Below, piece by piece: positions 1 through 14,933 of a stretch of 64,000 bases of DNA (position 1 is the first letter of the stretch; every line of letters begins with the position of its first letter). The notes under the pieces are model-generated. The model was not told the DNA's origin. It was given only the letters and a program-made list of their open reading frames with translations, and made no database searches. The position numbers and the translations under genes were made by a program. Origin of the DNA: Dissophora ornata (taxonomy: Eukaryota; Mortierellomycota; Mortierellomycetes; Mortierellales; Mortierellaceae); assembly GCA_025201705.1 (NCBI GenBank), contig MU616616.1:1-64000 (forward strand), read 5' to 3'.

Positions 1-171
1 AAAAAAGCCTCCCTGAACGGAACGAGCAGTGGCAAAAATAAGTTTGCAAATGAACCCCGGACACTGAGTCCGTCTATGATGTTGCGGTGACTAAGAAATT
101 AAACGCACCCTTCGGACAAATACTTACCATGGATGACAAAAAAAAAAAAAAAGAAAGCCTCGAAAAACGTA

Positions 172-178
172 TATAAAT
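172..178 (+). promoter_or_regulatory. TATA-like box upstream of the phosphatase gene
   Basis: A TATAAAT heptamer lies about 150 bp before the start codon at 326 and is followed by a pyrimidine-rich stretch around 240-270. This arrangement is common in fungal promoters. The rest of bases 1-325 shows no coding signal. Function is inferred from position only. Confidence 0.35.
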
Positions 179-325
179 CGAGGATCAGAATAAGAAATTG
201 TATCAGAAACATAAGCAGTTAGAAAAACCAACTCCACCAACTTTTTTTTTTGTCTTCTCTTTCTTTTCTTCAGGATTCTCTACCTTGATTCAGCGCTCAT
301 TCACACCTACACACAAGCTCCTGCA

Positions 326-1478
326 ATGCCTTCATCAATGATCGCCAAACGCCTCGTTGTCTTTGATTTCGACTGGTAGGCACGTCAACATAGCACACAA
401 CACCAGCCCTTCTTCAGTCTGCAGTTTAACGATTGACTCGTTCTTCTATGGTGGCCATGTAGGACCCTGATCGAGACCGATTCCGACTTCTGGGTCATCA
501 AGACGTTAGGCGGTGAGCTCTCCAATGAACAAGAGGCGCCCTATCAAACAATGCTTTGGACAGATCTGCAGGAACTACTCCTGGGAAAGCTCTATGACCG
601 CGGAGTCACCCGTCAGGATCTAGAGAGGACCCTGCGTGAAATTCCCTTTGTGCGTTCCTATTTTGTTGTCAGGACAACTCCTACAAATGCGCTTTCTCCC
701 TGTTTGATTCAACCTATCCTAACAATCCTAACATGTTTGATGGGGCTATTTTTTTTACGAAAGACGCCAGAGATAATTGCGGCACTGCGGTTGATGAAAT
801 CAGAGGGCGCCGAGCTTTGCATTCTGTCGGACGCGAACACTTTCTACATTGACACCATCTTGAAGGTAAGCCGCACGGATTCTTTTCTGGGGACTCCTTT
901 TTCTCCCTTCCTCGACTTCCTTTGCCCTCTGAATTATTATGCAAATTGCGCAAACCCCCTCATCACCCAACACTCCGTGTCTCTTGTTACGTTTTTCGCA
1001 GGCGCACCGAATCGATCACCTCTTCTCAAAAATCATCACCAACCCTGCACATTTCAACCCGGAACACCGTCTCCACGTCGCCCGATTTCACGGACTCGAC
1101 CAGGCACCCCACAACTGCCCTCTATCATGCCACGCCAATCTGTGTAAGGGCCAAGAGCTTCAAAAGCTGATCGACGCACAAATTTGGGACCAAGTCATCT
1201 ATATGGGCGATTCCACCAACGACTTCTGCCCATCGACGCGTCTCCAGGCTGCAAATGATATCGTCCTTGCAAGAAGTAACCTATTGCTGGAAAAGAGTAT
1301 CAGAGAGCATCTAGAGATGATCAAGGCCAAAGTTCTCTACTGGGACTCGCCCAAGCACGCCTTCACGATCGTCCAGTCCCTGTTCGGCGCGCCTGGCAGC
1401 AACAGCACATCTACAAAGGCCCAACCGTTGTCATCAGAGGAGCAGCAGTCTGCGATTCCATTGAGGACCACAGTCTAG
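326..1478 (+). CDS. PHOSPHO1/2-type HAD-superfamily phosphatase
   Basis: Four exons (326-375, 463-649, 764-865, 1002-1478) give 271 residues. HAD motif I is D14-F-D-W-T18, giving the nucleophile and the general acid. Motif II is the SDAN at 101-104, and the acidic motif IV is GDSTND at 182-187. The Cys/Asn-rich stretch around 152-163 resembles the conserved CP..NLCKG of animal PHOSPHO2. That family hydrolyses small phosphomonoesters such as pyridoxal phosphate or phosphocholine/phosphoethanolamine; the substrate here is unknown. No signal peptide is seen, so it is probably cytosolic. The C-terminal ~30 residues are Ser/Gln-rich and non-conserved. The first intron splits the codon just after the catalytic aspartates, so a single-exon reading misses motif I. 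Confidence 0.85.
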
Positions 1479-1827
1479 TTTTCAATGTTTTTCTCCGCAT
1501 CATCTATACCTTTGGCATACAACGTCGATTTTTCATCTAGAGACAATGTTGCTTCTTTTTCTATGCTTTGCTTTTTTGAAATTATATGTATTTTTTGTTT
1601 TTGTTCAGACAAGCTACATCTTCACACTATGGGTGGCAGCAGACCAATTACAATCCAGGTTCTTCAAGATTGTAGTCAGCTTCAATTATAAAGGATATGG
1701 CGGAGGAAAAAACCATGAAAACAAGAGAGGGAAAAAAAAAGCAGCAAGCCTGTATCGAGTCTGAAAAGGACAAAAAACAACAACCCCGTTATTATTACTT
1801 CGCCACATTAGCCTTTTCGCCGCTTAA
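1479..1827. other. Convergent 3' intergenic space
   Basis: This lies between the ends of the phosphatase and WDR5 genes. It is A/T-rich with several T runs suited to 3' untranslated sequence. No open frame with family similarity was found. Confidence 0.5.
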
Positions 1828-4272
<2,445 letters not shown>

Positions 4273-6085
4273 ATGGGTGCATCCCTCTACGACACGCTGC
4301 ATCGCTCTGCATACTCGCTCCTCGGGAAGCAGGAGACAGATGCCTTCCCCTACAAGGAATGCGTTCTTGCATTCATGTACATCGTCTTCCTCTGGGAGGA
4401 GTACCTGAGGTACAAGAAACATGAATATGGAAGAAACAGGGTCGCGTGCCATGATTCGTTTCGCAGTAGCGCTTCGTCGGATCCAACGCAATGTATCCCG
4501 TCTTCAACTACTGACTCAGAGCGGCTCCACTCATACCATACCAATGCCTTATTAGATATCGCCACTACCGAAACCTTCGCTCAAAGGTGCTTCCCAAAGC
4601 CTTGAAAGAGTACGTCACTGAGGAGCAGTTTCAAAAGGCTCAAGCCTATGGTCTCGACAAGACCCGCTTCGGCTTTGTCGAGTCTGTCTTCAACCAGATC
4701 CAGAGCACGCTCACAATCACCCTCGACTTTTTGCCCTGGCTGTGGAACGTGTCGGGAGAGATCATGTTCAAGCTCACGGGCTACGGTAGTGAATACGAAG
4801 TAAGATCTGAGGCTCAGTCAAATACAACACATCATAACGCAAACTCGGTTGCTAGGTTTATTTGTATATTCATATGGTTATACTTTTTGCTCATGAATGG
4901 TAGATCACCCAATCCATCGTCTTCTTTGTGTTGCTGTCGGTTTTCTCCACCATCGTCTCGTTGCCATTCTCGCTTTACTCGACCTTTGTCATCGAGGAAA
5001 GACATGGATTCAACAAGCAGACTTTGAAGCTGTATATCAGCGACCTGATCAAGGGCCATCTTGTTGGAGGAGCTATCGGAATGCCATTCCTTGCAGGCTT
5101 TCTGAAGATCATCAAGATCAGCGGCGAAAACTTCTACTTTTATGTCTGGCTATTCATGTGAGTTGATTAGTAGTGTGCTGTAGTATAGCTGTCATGGTTT
5201 ATCGAGAAAATGCACCGCTCCGCGCAGGGACTGATAATACCTTGTATGATCCTGTTGGTGCAAAATAGGGTCGCGTTCCAGCTCATTATGGTCTCCATTT
5301 ACCCGACTTTCATCCAGCCTTTGTTCAACAAGTTTGAACCTCTCCCCGAGGGCGAGCTTCGCACTATGATCGAGGCTCTCGCTAGTCGCATTCAATTCCC
5401 ATTGACCAAATTGTTTGTCATTGATGGCAGCAAGCGTTCTGGCCACTCGAACGCGTACTTCTACGGATTCTTCAAGAACAAGCGCATTGTCTTGTTTGAT
5501 ACTCTTCTGGATCATTCTGACAATGAGGAGATCTGCGCTGTTCTCGGTAAGTGGATGCACAAGATTTGGAAATACGAGTAGTTCAACTTGGGAGTGTAGT
5601 GGTCAAATCTGACATGAATCCTCTTGCTCTTTACAACAGCCCACGAACTTGGACATTGGGCCTGCAATCACACCCTTAAGATGCTCGCATTTGGACAGGT
5701 CCAGATATTTGCGATATTTTACCTATTCTCGCAGATCGTCAACAACAAAGCCATGTACACGTCGTTCGGTTTCATGGACTCGACGCCCACACTGATAGGA
5801 TTCCTTCTGTTCAATTTCCTCTATTCACCCGTTGAGAGTGTCATTGGTTTCATCACTAACATGATCAGTCGACGATACGAATTCCAAGCGGATGCGTTTG
5901 CGCGTGACCTAGGATACGCCGGCTCATTGGTCTCGGGATTGATCAAGCTGCAGCTCAAGAACTTGGGAACGATGAATCCGGACTGGCTTCATTCCATGTA
6001 TTATCGATCTCATCCCGAGCTGGTCGAGCGCTTGAACGCCATTAACCATCCTGGGGTTGGCTCAAAGACCAAGAAAGTTGAATAA
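4273..6085 (+). CDS. STE24: CAAX prenyl protease 1 (STE24/ZMPSTE24 family)
   Basis: Five exons (4273-4409, 4556-4799, 4904-5157, 5269-5546, 5640-6085) give 452 residues. This integral ER/nuclear-membrane zinc metalloprotease removes the -aaX tripeptide from prenylated proteins and in yeast also trims a-factor. The zinc motif HELGH is at 306-310, and the third ligand is expected to be E385 in [10 protein letters not shown]. Family landmarks are the long conserved block around [20 protein letters not shown], the GSKRSxHSN stretch and [10 protein letters not shown]. Several hydrophobic spans are present. Length is normal for the family (yeast 453). An AATAAA lies at 6118-6123, just after the stop. 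I see no truncation or active-site change. Confidence 0.95.
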
Positions 6086-6404
6086 ACCGCAGCTGTAGAT
6101 TCCCTCCGGCAGCTGTAAATAAAGTGAATTGATATTTCTCTCATTCGGATCCATTATCCATTATCTATTATCCATGTTCCCATTGCACCCACGCTCTGAA
6201 AGATAGTGAATAAGACACACGTTTTCTCCCATTTTATTTGAATGACGTCAGTGGTGTTCCTGCTGATGCTCCTGTCTGTTGCTGATACTGCATTCTACTG
6301 CTGCTCCTTGGGAGAAAGAGCTTGGAAAGATTCTATAAATTGAAAAACAGATGTATAAGAGACATTAATTGGTTTTCTGGTGCTTGTGTTTGTCGCAATG
6401 GTTC
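6086..6404. other. Convergent 3' intergenic space
   Basis: Between STE24 and the mitochondrial SSB gene. It holds a plausible poly(A) signal at 6118-6123 for STE24 and imperfect ATTATCCAT-like repeats near 6150-6175. Nothing else was recognised. Confidence 0.45.
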
Positions 6405-7186
6405 TTATCCCACGAATGCGTTTTGCGTACTCAGAGAAATCTCGGTCAATTGCTTCTCAGTGCCATCCTTTGCGGTGTAAGCGCGGTAGTGAACGGGTCC
6501 CTCGACATAGACCAAATCGCCCTTCTTCACGCGCTCTGCCAAGTATGGGTTCCTCTTCTGATCCCAAGAAACAATTCTGTGCCAGTGAGTCGTCTTGATG
6601 ATGTTGCCTATTAAGACAAACATAATATTCAATGTCAGTTTCAGCCACGTCATCTCAAAGGACGCGCACCCAATTTTGGCTCCAAAATAAAAGCGAGCTT
6701 CTCTCTCTTTTTTGTTTTTTTACCCTCAGGATCCTTGCGGCTCTCGGAGGTAGCGACAGAGAAATGAACGACTGTGCGTTCAGGGATAGGAGTGTTCATC
6801 TCAGCATCCTGACCAACGCGTCCGACAATGGTGGCCTTATTGACTACGGAAGATTTTTATATTAATATCCGACGCCAATCTTACATACACAAGGCGTTGT
6901 TGCGTGTCCTTTTGACATAGGGTGAGTTGGTATACTTACTGAGGGAGCGGACAGAACCAAGAGCGGGCTGTCATGTATGTATAGCACGCGCAAGGTTTAT
7001 TGAGTCGGATCAAATCAGGACAGGACGAAATGTTGCATGGAAAAAAAAAAGAAGAGACGCGTCAGATCCCCAGCCCTGTATTAAGAAAAGTATTCGATCG
7101 GCTGTCCCGTTTCAGATCCAACTGGGCAAATCAAGACTAACCGTGGCGATGCGCTTGGCTACGGGGTTGAGTCTCGTGAGAAGCAT
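6405..7186 (-). CDS. RIM1: Mitochondrial single-stranded DNA-binding protein (RIM1/mtSSB)
   Basis: Four minus-strand exons (7186-7142, 6967-6940, 6843-6724, 6607-6405) encode 131 residues, the usual size for a mitochondrial SSB. The N-terminal ~22 residues are basic, hydroxylated and free of acids, which fits a matrix-targeting presequence. The OB fold begins at NKATIVGRVGQDAE and continues through FSVATSESRKD, HWHRIVSW and VEGPVHYRAY. These match the bacterial-type SSB family. It would bind ssDNA as a tetramer during mtDNA replication and repair. The second exon is only 28 nt, so the gene is easily missed by simple ORF scanning. The next gene upstream is divergent. Confidence 0.9.
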
Positions 7187-7982
7187 GGCGATTAATGTTG
7201 AAAGAGGGGGGTGAGAATAGGAGCAAACAAAAAGATGCCAGGAAAATAAGTCTCTGTGACAACAAAAGAGGGTTCCTTGGCTTCAAAAAGCAGTCCGGAG
7301 GTAACGTGATTGCACGCCTTTGCATTTACTCAGGTTGGGCAGTTTGTGAGCATGCACAGGTCAAGTCATTTTGTCGGATTAAACTTGACATTCAAAAAAA
7401 AAAAGGTCAAGCCATTTTGTTCGGTCAGCGTGGGAGCGTACAGTGAACTGTAAAGCCTCTAAGCATGGAGGGACCTTGTCGTAAGCCGCTCACTGTCAAA
7501 AGTAGTCTTATGAGTACACATGTACCCTATATGTTATCCAAATGGCAATATCGGTTGGGCACGCTTCTGGCAATTGACAACATTGCGATCGTCTAGATGC
7601 AATGATATTGGTCTAGAATGTGGGTGGCAGGGTAAAGTCGAAGGTTGGGAATGCTGCCCAACACATTTCAGCACGCGCAACTGTTGGCGTGCGCAGATGG
7701 GCTCTAAACCCTAATGAAAGATGGTAAGGAGGGAGGAAAAGAGAGCAGCATAATAAACACGCAAAAACGAGGAAGGGAAGAAAAGGCCTCTTCAGCCCAA
7801 CTATATCCACTCCTTTCTTCCCTTCGCCCTCGTCTTTTATTCACACTTTACCAAGAAAAACCACTTGCGGCACAGCCATTGCTGCCCTGCTTGCACCTCC
7901 TTTTACCCATCCTCCTCAGGAAGTTTGTATCTAAACTTCATTTCTTCTCTTCAACCCCTTCAGCCCCCTTGTCATATCCACA
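7187..7982. promoter_or_regulatory. Divergent promoter region, mtSSB / surface protein
   Basis: About 800 bp between divergent start codons. The last ~180 bp before 7983 are C/T-rich on the plus strand, typical of a fungal transcription start region. I see no protein-coding signal. Confidence 0.4.
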
Positions 7983-10024
7983 ATGAGCTCACCCGTCCCC
8001 GTATACCAAAACGTCTGTATTGCCCCAACTCTCTCCGGGTCTGCTATCTGGTTGGTTGGAGTTCCAGTTGCAAACGAGGGTCGATTGGAGGCCTATTCTA
8101 TCAGTCTCACAAACATCAATTCGCCCACGGCCACCCTCGTCGCCAACCAGAGTAACCCTCTCTATTGGAGCAGTCAGGCACAAAAGGCTTGCTTCAATTT
8201 CCCTGGAAACAGCGCGAATCCAAACAGCCCTGTTATGATGCAGCAGTTCGGCACAAACTCATACCTTACCAACATTTACCCTAACGGCACCATCGACTTT
8301 CCGTCCAACTTTCAGGGTGTGGGCTTCGTCTCGCCTAAAGTGTACAGTTTGTCGGGTGCGGTCGGGCCTGTGAATTGGTTCACTGCTGTTGCGAACGTCA
8401 GCTCGTTGACGACCAACTCTCCCTGGACCGGTCTGCGGATGAACGGAACCGAAGAAACCGAGAGCGACCGAGAGTAAGTGGGAATTGAGTTTTTTTTTTT
8501 TTATGCATGTGTGAAAAAAGTTATCGATACCAGATGGACTGTTGTCCCACATTGATGCACCGCCGTCTGACTTGAACACAAACAAACAAACAAACAAACA
8601 AACAACTGCTCTCATACTAACAATCGTCTTCTACCTTCTTCCCATCGGATTCCACTATCAACATAATTGTATCATGTCCGCAGCTTCATCATCTCTTTGT
8701 ACCCAACATCCAACCCGTTGCTGTCGGTTGGCACGTACATTCCAACCTCCAACACTCCAGCACAAGGATACCATATCGTGTTTGACACCATCGGTGGTGG
8801 AGTAATCTACACGGCCCTCGACTCGGCTGCTCCAATCATCACTAGCCAGGACCGTATTCTATCCTTGTCCAGTCCTCAAAACGTCGACATGGGTGGTTTC
8901 ACTCTGACGAGCAATGCTGTCCCTATCACCATGGCCAGTGTCGCATACATTCTGGACCAGGTAACGAAATGTTTCCATGTCGCACAAAATACGAGTGTTC
9001 ATAAAAAACAACACAAAAGCGCCATTTATGACTAACAAAGGCAACCTGTAAAACACAATAGGCCCCCGATGGTTCTACTGTCATGTACACCATCAATCCT
9101 AGCCAAACCGCAAAACTCCAACGCGTATCTGTCCAGGGCAATGTTCCTTCTTTCTCTGCTTCCTTGGCAGCCACCACGCTGAACTCACAGATCGTCATCT
9201 ACACAGCAGGCACTACCGCTGCGATATTCAATGCCTTCGACACCGTTGCAGGGTCCTGGAGCGGATCCGGTCTGGTCACGCCTTACGTTTATCCGACGAC
9301 TTCCAGCTCGTCTTCTGGATCATCTCAAACATCACCGTCAAGCAGCTCGAAGGATAGCTCCAGCAAGGCCCCAATTGGCGCCATTATTGGAGGTGTCGTT
9401 GGTGGGTTGGTTGTCATTGCCCTGGTTGCATTCCTGTTCATTCGCCACCGCCGCCGCAATAATGGCGCATCGGCCGCAACAGCTACACCAGCCGCAGCAC
9501 TTGGAACTGGAGCGGTAGCACCCCCAATGAGCGCGTATGATTCTAATGCAAAGAACGAGGGCTACGCTGTTGCACCAGCTCCTGTGCTGCAGCAGACCTA
9601 CCAGCCGCCGATGCAGCCTGGTTTCCAGCAACAGCAGTATAACCCTCACCACTCGTACATTCCTCAGGGTTTCAGCATGGACTCCACTAAAACTTCGCCT
9701 CAGCCTCAACCACTGCAGCAGCACAGTCCAATGATTTTCCAGCCTCAACAACAGCCATACGTTGACCAGACTCAGCAGGCTTACCACTATACGCCTCCTA
9801 CCCTCACTGCCGTCCCACAACCAGTGCAATCGCATCAGATCTTCCAGCCCCAGGTCGATGCTGCGAGCAACCCCTCGTACACTCAGGCCATCTACACTCC
9901 TTCAGCCGGTACTTCTTCAACGCCCCAGACTCCTTATACCCCCGTCAATCAGGCTCATACGCCGTCGAGCGGCGCCACTAGTCCCCAATATACGCCTTCA
10001 AACACCCAAGGTTATATCTCCTAG
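7983..10024 (+). CDS. Single-pass membrane protein with Ser-rich stalk and Gln/Pro-rich tail
   Basis: Three exons (7983-8473, 8684-8960, 9062-10024) give 576 residues. Residues ~1-410 look like a beta-rich extracellular domain with many N-x-S/T sequons. A Ser-rich stalk follows (near 9300-9365), then one strongly hydrophobic span starting at GAIIGGVVGG and closed by a basic HRRRNN stop-transfer. The last ~190 residues are Gln/Pro/Tyr-rich, with repeats such as PQTPYTP, and probably face the cytosol. This layout resembles fungal surface sensors or mucin-like receptors, but I do not recognise the ectodomain family. No N-terminal signal peptide is visible in this model, which is odd for such a topology. 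The upstream AUG context is good (cacaATGag). Function is unassigned. Confidence 0.8.
8577..8605. repeat. (AAAC)n microsatellite in intron 1
   Basis: Seven or so copies of a CAAA/AACA tetranucleotide lie within the first intron of the surface-protein gene, upstream of the acceptor at 8683. Confidence 0.8.
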
Positions 10025-10246
10025 GAAGTAAAATGCGGCTGCATTGCAACTGACTCGTGACCTCCGCTTCGTGATGTGATTGAAGAATCGCTGTTATACT
10101 AATAGTTCATAATAATCCAATAAAAAAACCACGCCCTTGTATGCCTGTTCGACGATAAGCAGGGTCAACATTATAATGATAGTTTTATAAATGTTACATT
10201 TGATTACAAGTGGGTGGTGATCTTTTTTTTTTTTTTTTTGCTCCGC

Positions 10247-13200
10247 TCATCGTCGCAGAAACTTCCAGATCCACCCTAGAAGGTATATGACACTACCCAG
10301 GAACCTCCCTGTAGCGCCCACAGTGATGATCCATACCACGATCGTCACATACAAGTTGGACCCGTCATTCAACACCAAATACGGCGCCAGTTGGTCTGAT
10401 GAAATCGCAATCACTAGCGCACCATTGACAACAATCCATAACAGTAGGATCTTTGTCCGGAAGGACCGGTAGTAATCCGATTGCATTGTCTTGACATCGT
10501 CTCTCCGCACGACCTTGCTCTTGTCATTAACTTCATTCGCTTTTGGCGCGGATGACGGGTTTGTGTTGTTGGGAGAGAGTGATGATGAGGAGGAAGGACC
10601 CAAGTGGACTGGCAGAAGCGTGGATGAGGATGATGATGTGGAAGATTTGGGCCGCTTCTTGCGGTCCAGATTGTCAATCGCATCTTGATAGGCAGAACTG
10701 ACGTAGTGTTCGTCAGGCATGAGAACTGTTGAAGCGTGGTAGATTGCGTCTCGACTGATAAGCGGGTCCTTCTCATGGTCTTCTGGCTCTTTAATCCCCC
10801 AGCTAGAATACATCAATTATACGCGTAAATGAAATGACCATTAGTACGGCGCTACAGCGTTTCATAACGAGCGCAACAGTTGACGCGGCAGTAAAACAAC
10901 ATGAGTTTCGTACTTGACTTCGTGCATGTTGCAGAATGCGTATACTCCAAGCACACTGACGTAGCTGGGAAGCAAGAGCAAGAATTGGACAAAGCATGTA
11001 ATCATATGCCAAGGTTCTCCATACAGGATAGCTGAAACCAAATAAACGGCCCAACAGCAAACCAGAGCCAGAATCAAGACGTGGTACCCTGCTGCTTTGA
11101 ATACTGTCACGACCGTCGAGAAAGATTGCCAATTAGCGTAGGGCAAGAATTCGGTAGCGTGTAAGAATGTCAGATAGCCGGCCGCAAAGAGGATGTAGGC
11201 TTGGATGAAGGCAAAGAAAATGAAGCTGAGAATAAATAGGTACAATGATTGTCTACGGGACCAGAAAAAAGGAGGCATTAGAGAAGTTTCTCTTTTTTCA
11301 GTTGCATTAAGTTGTTCTTGAAGGGCTTACCCTCGAGGTCGATTGCCCATCGAAATCATCATCACAACGACAATCAAGCAGATATAAACGTATCGTGTGA
11401 GCATGAATGCAGTCTCGCCAATGGTGATTTTCGAGGCGTGAACCAGTGTCTGAGCCATGTAGTAGAACACCAGATAGTAGTTTCCCTAACAATTGTCACG
11501 ATTCGAGAAGCAGTAGCCACCATGTTAGTAGTTATAATGCAACAGGTGAGGCAGTAACATTTCGGCATAGTAGCGAAAGCAAGATCTCACCAGTGCCAGG
11601 AACCAGAATGCAGTGTCGCAGCCCAAGTAGATTATCTCCAAGGTCAACCACAACTTCCTCAGGAAGTTGTGCCCGCTTCTCCAGATCGCCGCCACGTGTG
11701 ACACTGCATAGATCAGCCCAAAGAACCGTCTGTTCTGCCATTTGCGCTTCATGCCCAGGAATGTCCCCACACCCGCTGGCAGTTCCGTCTCTGCCCAGGC
11801 AGATCGCACATATTGCATCGTGTACTGGGCGTTCCTGCGAGTCGTCACCAAAAATGGCAAGATCTGATCTTCTGCGAAATACGAGTATTGTAGAACCTCC
11901 CCTACCTCCCGGTGATCGTCACTGAATACCAGATAATCCGGCTCAAAGTAGGCGGTTAAAGGTCCCTTTCCCGAGATAGGTTCCGGTAAAAGCGCCTCAT
12001 ATCGGTACGCGACAAGTGCACCGGGCATGACGGATATGTATCCGAAAATGCTTTCGAATGGCTTCTCAAGTACACTGGAGACCTTGTATTCAAAGATCTG
12101 TGCTGCAATGATTGGGTTGAGAGTCTTCCACCAAAGAAATCCCTTGGCTACCCGAATTTCGCCACAAGCCCCCGCGGTATGTGGATTCTTGTCGAAAGCG
12201 TTCCAGAGGTGAAAAAGACTCCCATTGCCGATTTTTGTTCCTGCAGTCGTAAGTAAGGTGATCCTTGGTTTGAGTAATGGACAAAGTGCGTTGAAGAACC
12301 AGCGGTGAGAGTTCAGTTTTTTTGTATGTCGTTCCTTGAGACAGAAGACGATCTGAATTGGTGGGTAGTGGTGTTTGTTTCCGTTCTTTAATGTCCTCCC
12401 TTTGAGTTGCAGTTTGCTGTTCACTGATACCTGGGTCGAGTACTGTATGATACCGATATGCCACATGTGAACGTGTACTTTTAGTGTCAGGCGTAAAAGA
12501 AGATGGGTGTCCACTGGGAAGCAGTTTTGTGTATATTTACCTCGAATATATGTGCCTGCACCGCCTTCCCATTGACTTGGTTTTTGGCGACCCCCTCCTG
12601 CCAACACCCCATCGCTGCAAGCACTTTGAGGATAGCCGGGTTCAAGTGGCGACGACCGTCCGCCACAATACAAATCACAACCTTTTGCCACGAATCCTCT
12701 TCTCCCCACACTGGGTTCTTATGGGCTCTGGATTTCGACCCCGAGAAACACATCTGCTTGATGTTCTTGATAAGTGAGTGTAGCGTCAAACAAAATGCCT
12801 GCGGTGATTCCTACAGCGCAACGAAAGTCATGATATATCGTCAAAACTCATGAGCTTTGTTATCTTTTGATCTGGAAAGTGGCGCCTCTCTTCAACTTAC
12901 CTCGTTGACTGTCAGGCATATAGCAATCTCTACCGATCGCTTCAAGTTGTGTGTCCTGAGCTTGTAGCGGCCCTCCGGTACCATATCCGCATCACATGTC
13001 ACTGCCATATACCGCATCGTCTCAAACTCATGTCCGGTCTGATAATCCACTGCTGACAAGTAGCTCGTCGGTACAGGTGTATCCAGCACCAAGTTTCCAT
13101 CTGTCAGTTGCACCTTCTTGGGCTTGAAAATATAGTGGATCGGGATTGGCATAGACATGGACGGAAACGATATATCTGGTAACTGAGAAGTTATTCCACG

Positions 13201-13632
13201 CAGCCACGGTGCCTGCAACCATTGCGATAGCGGATAGTATTGCGGCGATGATCGATCGGGTCCAACGGTATTGGTCATGAGTGGAGGGTAGAACTCTCCA
13301 TGCGCGTACGGTGTGGCGGTCGCCTCAAGTGTCGGTGACATTGGCGGTGAGAGTGCTGTTGGAGATGTCAATCGATGTCGCTCTCTGGCTGTCGTGTCGT
13401 TGCCTGCTCTGGATCTCCTTGCGTTATTAGCTCCACTCATCGCGGTTTCTGAGGGGTACTGGCCTACCATCCTAGACTCCCTTGTTGGAGACAAAAGACG
13501 TGATGCCCCTGCATGAAAGCCGTCGCTGGATCGTCTTGGCGTCGTCGTGGCACGAGGTGATGGCATGGGCATTGGCACGGAGATCTGAGGGACGAGGTCA
13601 TATGTGAGTCGTGGCGTTGTCTTTCGCGTCAT
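10247..13632 (-). CDS. Chitin synthase-like protein with altered catalytic motifs
   Basis: Six minus-strand exons (13632-12901, 12810-12541, 12442-11591, 11485-11331, 11252-10914, 10802-10247) give 967 residues. The order is a disordered Ser/Pro/Arg-rich leader (~1-165), the chitin-synthase N domain around KVQLTDGNLVLD, the GT2 core, and a C-terminal multi-span region. The family transfers GlcNAc from UDP-GlcNAc at the plasma membrane. Conserved pieces are VADGR (D295), QIVFCLKE, NSHRWFFNA, CGEIR, and AED (E525, D526). Several signature residues are changed: DVGT reads T400-A-G-T, EDR reads EDQ, QRRRW reads M565-K-R-K-W569, and the WGTK switch motif reads W784-G-I-K. It may be catalytically weak, or a partner or regulator rather than an enzyme. 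The ATG at 13632 was chosen because the longer frame opens only with GTG. Confidence 0.9.
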
Positions 13633-14933
13633 GATTGTGACCCCTCTCAGCACGCGCGCGACTGGGCTGTGTCTGCCTCCTCTTTTTCTCTTTTACAAGG
13701 AGGTGGATTTGTGCAAGTCGAAAGAGTATCTCCCTACTGGTTAAATTACAAGAAAATAGACTGTTGAGTTTCGAATGTCGCCACCCTTAGCACCGAGGAA
13801 CATGAACAATAGATGCGCTGAAGACGACTAGATCAAGCTGCATGGGTGTTAGTCCAACTACAGGTTCATCCATCCCCAGGGCTCTGTTCGGGCGGAGATA
13901 TATTCTTGCGCATAGTCCGGGGGACGGTTGAATATGATTGGCTTATTGGCGGAGATGGAAGGTTGGTTTTTGCTCTTCAACAGGGTCCAAGCAAGCAAGG
14001 TGTGAATGTGGAATGGTAGAAAAGGAATGAGAGTGTCTGGGGAATGAGCACTCGAGGCGAGGTGAGGCGGGCCCTGTCTGCTTTCTTACTTTGTCTGTTG
14101 GAGCGTTGTTTATGCAAGTCTACGGGTGCAATGGCATTATCATCAAGTGGAGAGGTATGCAGACGGATCAGTTAACGTGGGTGTAAAAGAGATGGCAGAC
14201 TGCCAAAGAAACAGAAAAAAAAAGAAAGAAATGGAAGGGAGACAAAAGGTCAACAACAACCCTTTTCGATGGTTGCCATCACCGACCGGTAGCGATCGCC
14301 CTCTAAACCCATTCGCCATAATTATCAGGGCGCATTAGAGAGTGGGCATGGGACGCCCTTTCTCGAGGGAGAAAAGGGGAGTGATAATATGATCACATTT
14401 TTTAAAAATACATGTCGCCTGTTGAGAGGGGCAACAACAGCAAAACACTGACCACCTGCAATGTAACATCAACAACAACAACAGTAGCGAAAAAGGGGCA
14501 GGAAGTTGAGAAAGGTCGATCTGCTGACAACGCCTGTTACGCGCTTGAATGTTCGACTGTGCCTGCATCTCAACCCCTTAGTTCCTGCCGCATGGCAGTA
14601 GCTCATGTCTCATCGCATATCGTGTTCCCGGCCCAGGCGCATAAAGTGGGGGCACGTTTTCCCTTCAGCCCGTCTCCAACGTGGACTGTTGAAATTTTGT
14701 TGTTCGAGGACATTATGTTCATGTACATGTACATGAAGTGACACCGAAGGCCGAAGGCGGCTGGCTTGGCATGCAGCAGCTTAAAGTATGATCTGACAAA
14801 GAATTCATTAAACGATTTCGTAACATCTACGAGGTCTATAGCTGTACACAGAGTGGAAAAAAACAGGAAAGTCGGGATTGTGCGGCTTCGCGCTTCCGTC
14901 CTGGGAGGCCCGAAAAGCCTTTTCGTCTAGTCC
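13633..14933. other. Chitin synthase 5' region and carrier 3' region
   Basis: 1.3 kb with no family-like open frame. The part next to 13632 should hold the chitin synthase leader and promoter. The part next to 14934 holds the carrier 3' UTR. An imperfect ATGTACATGTACATG palindromic repeat is present near 14718-14735. Nothing else was recognised. Confidence 0.4.

Noticed and set aside
551..1147. Open frame of 198 codons inside the phosphatase gene
   Set aside because: It runs through introns at 650-763 and 866-1001; only parts are exon, and the spliced model restores the HAD motifs.
13633..13653. Seven-codon upstream extension of the chitin synthase
   Set aside because: It opens with GTG rather than ATG; the ATG at 13632 is the first proper start in frame.
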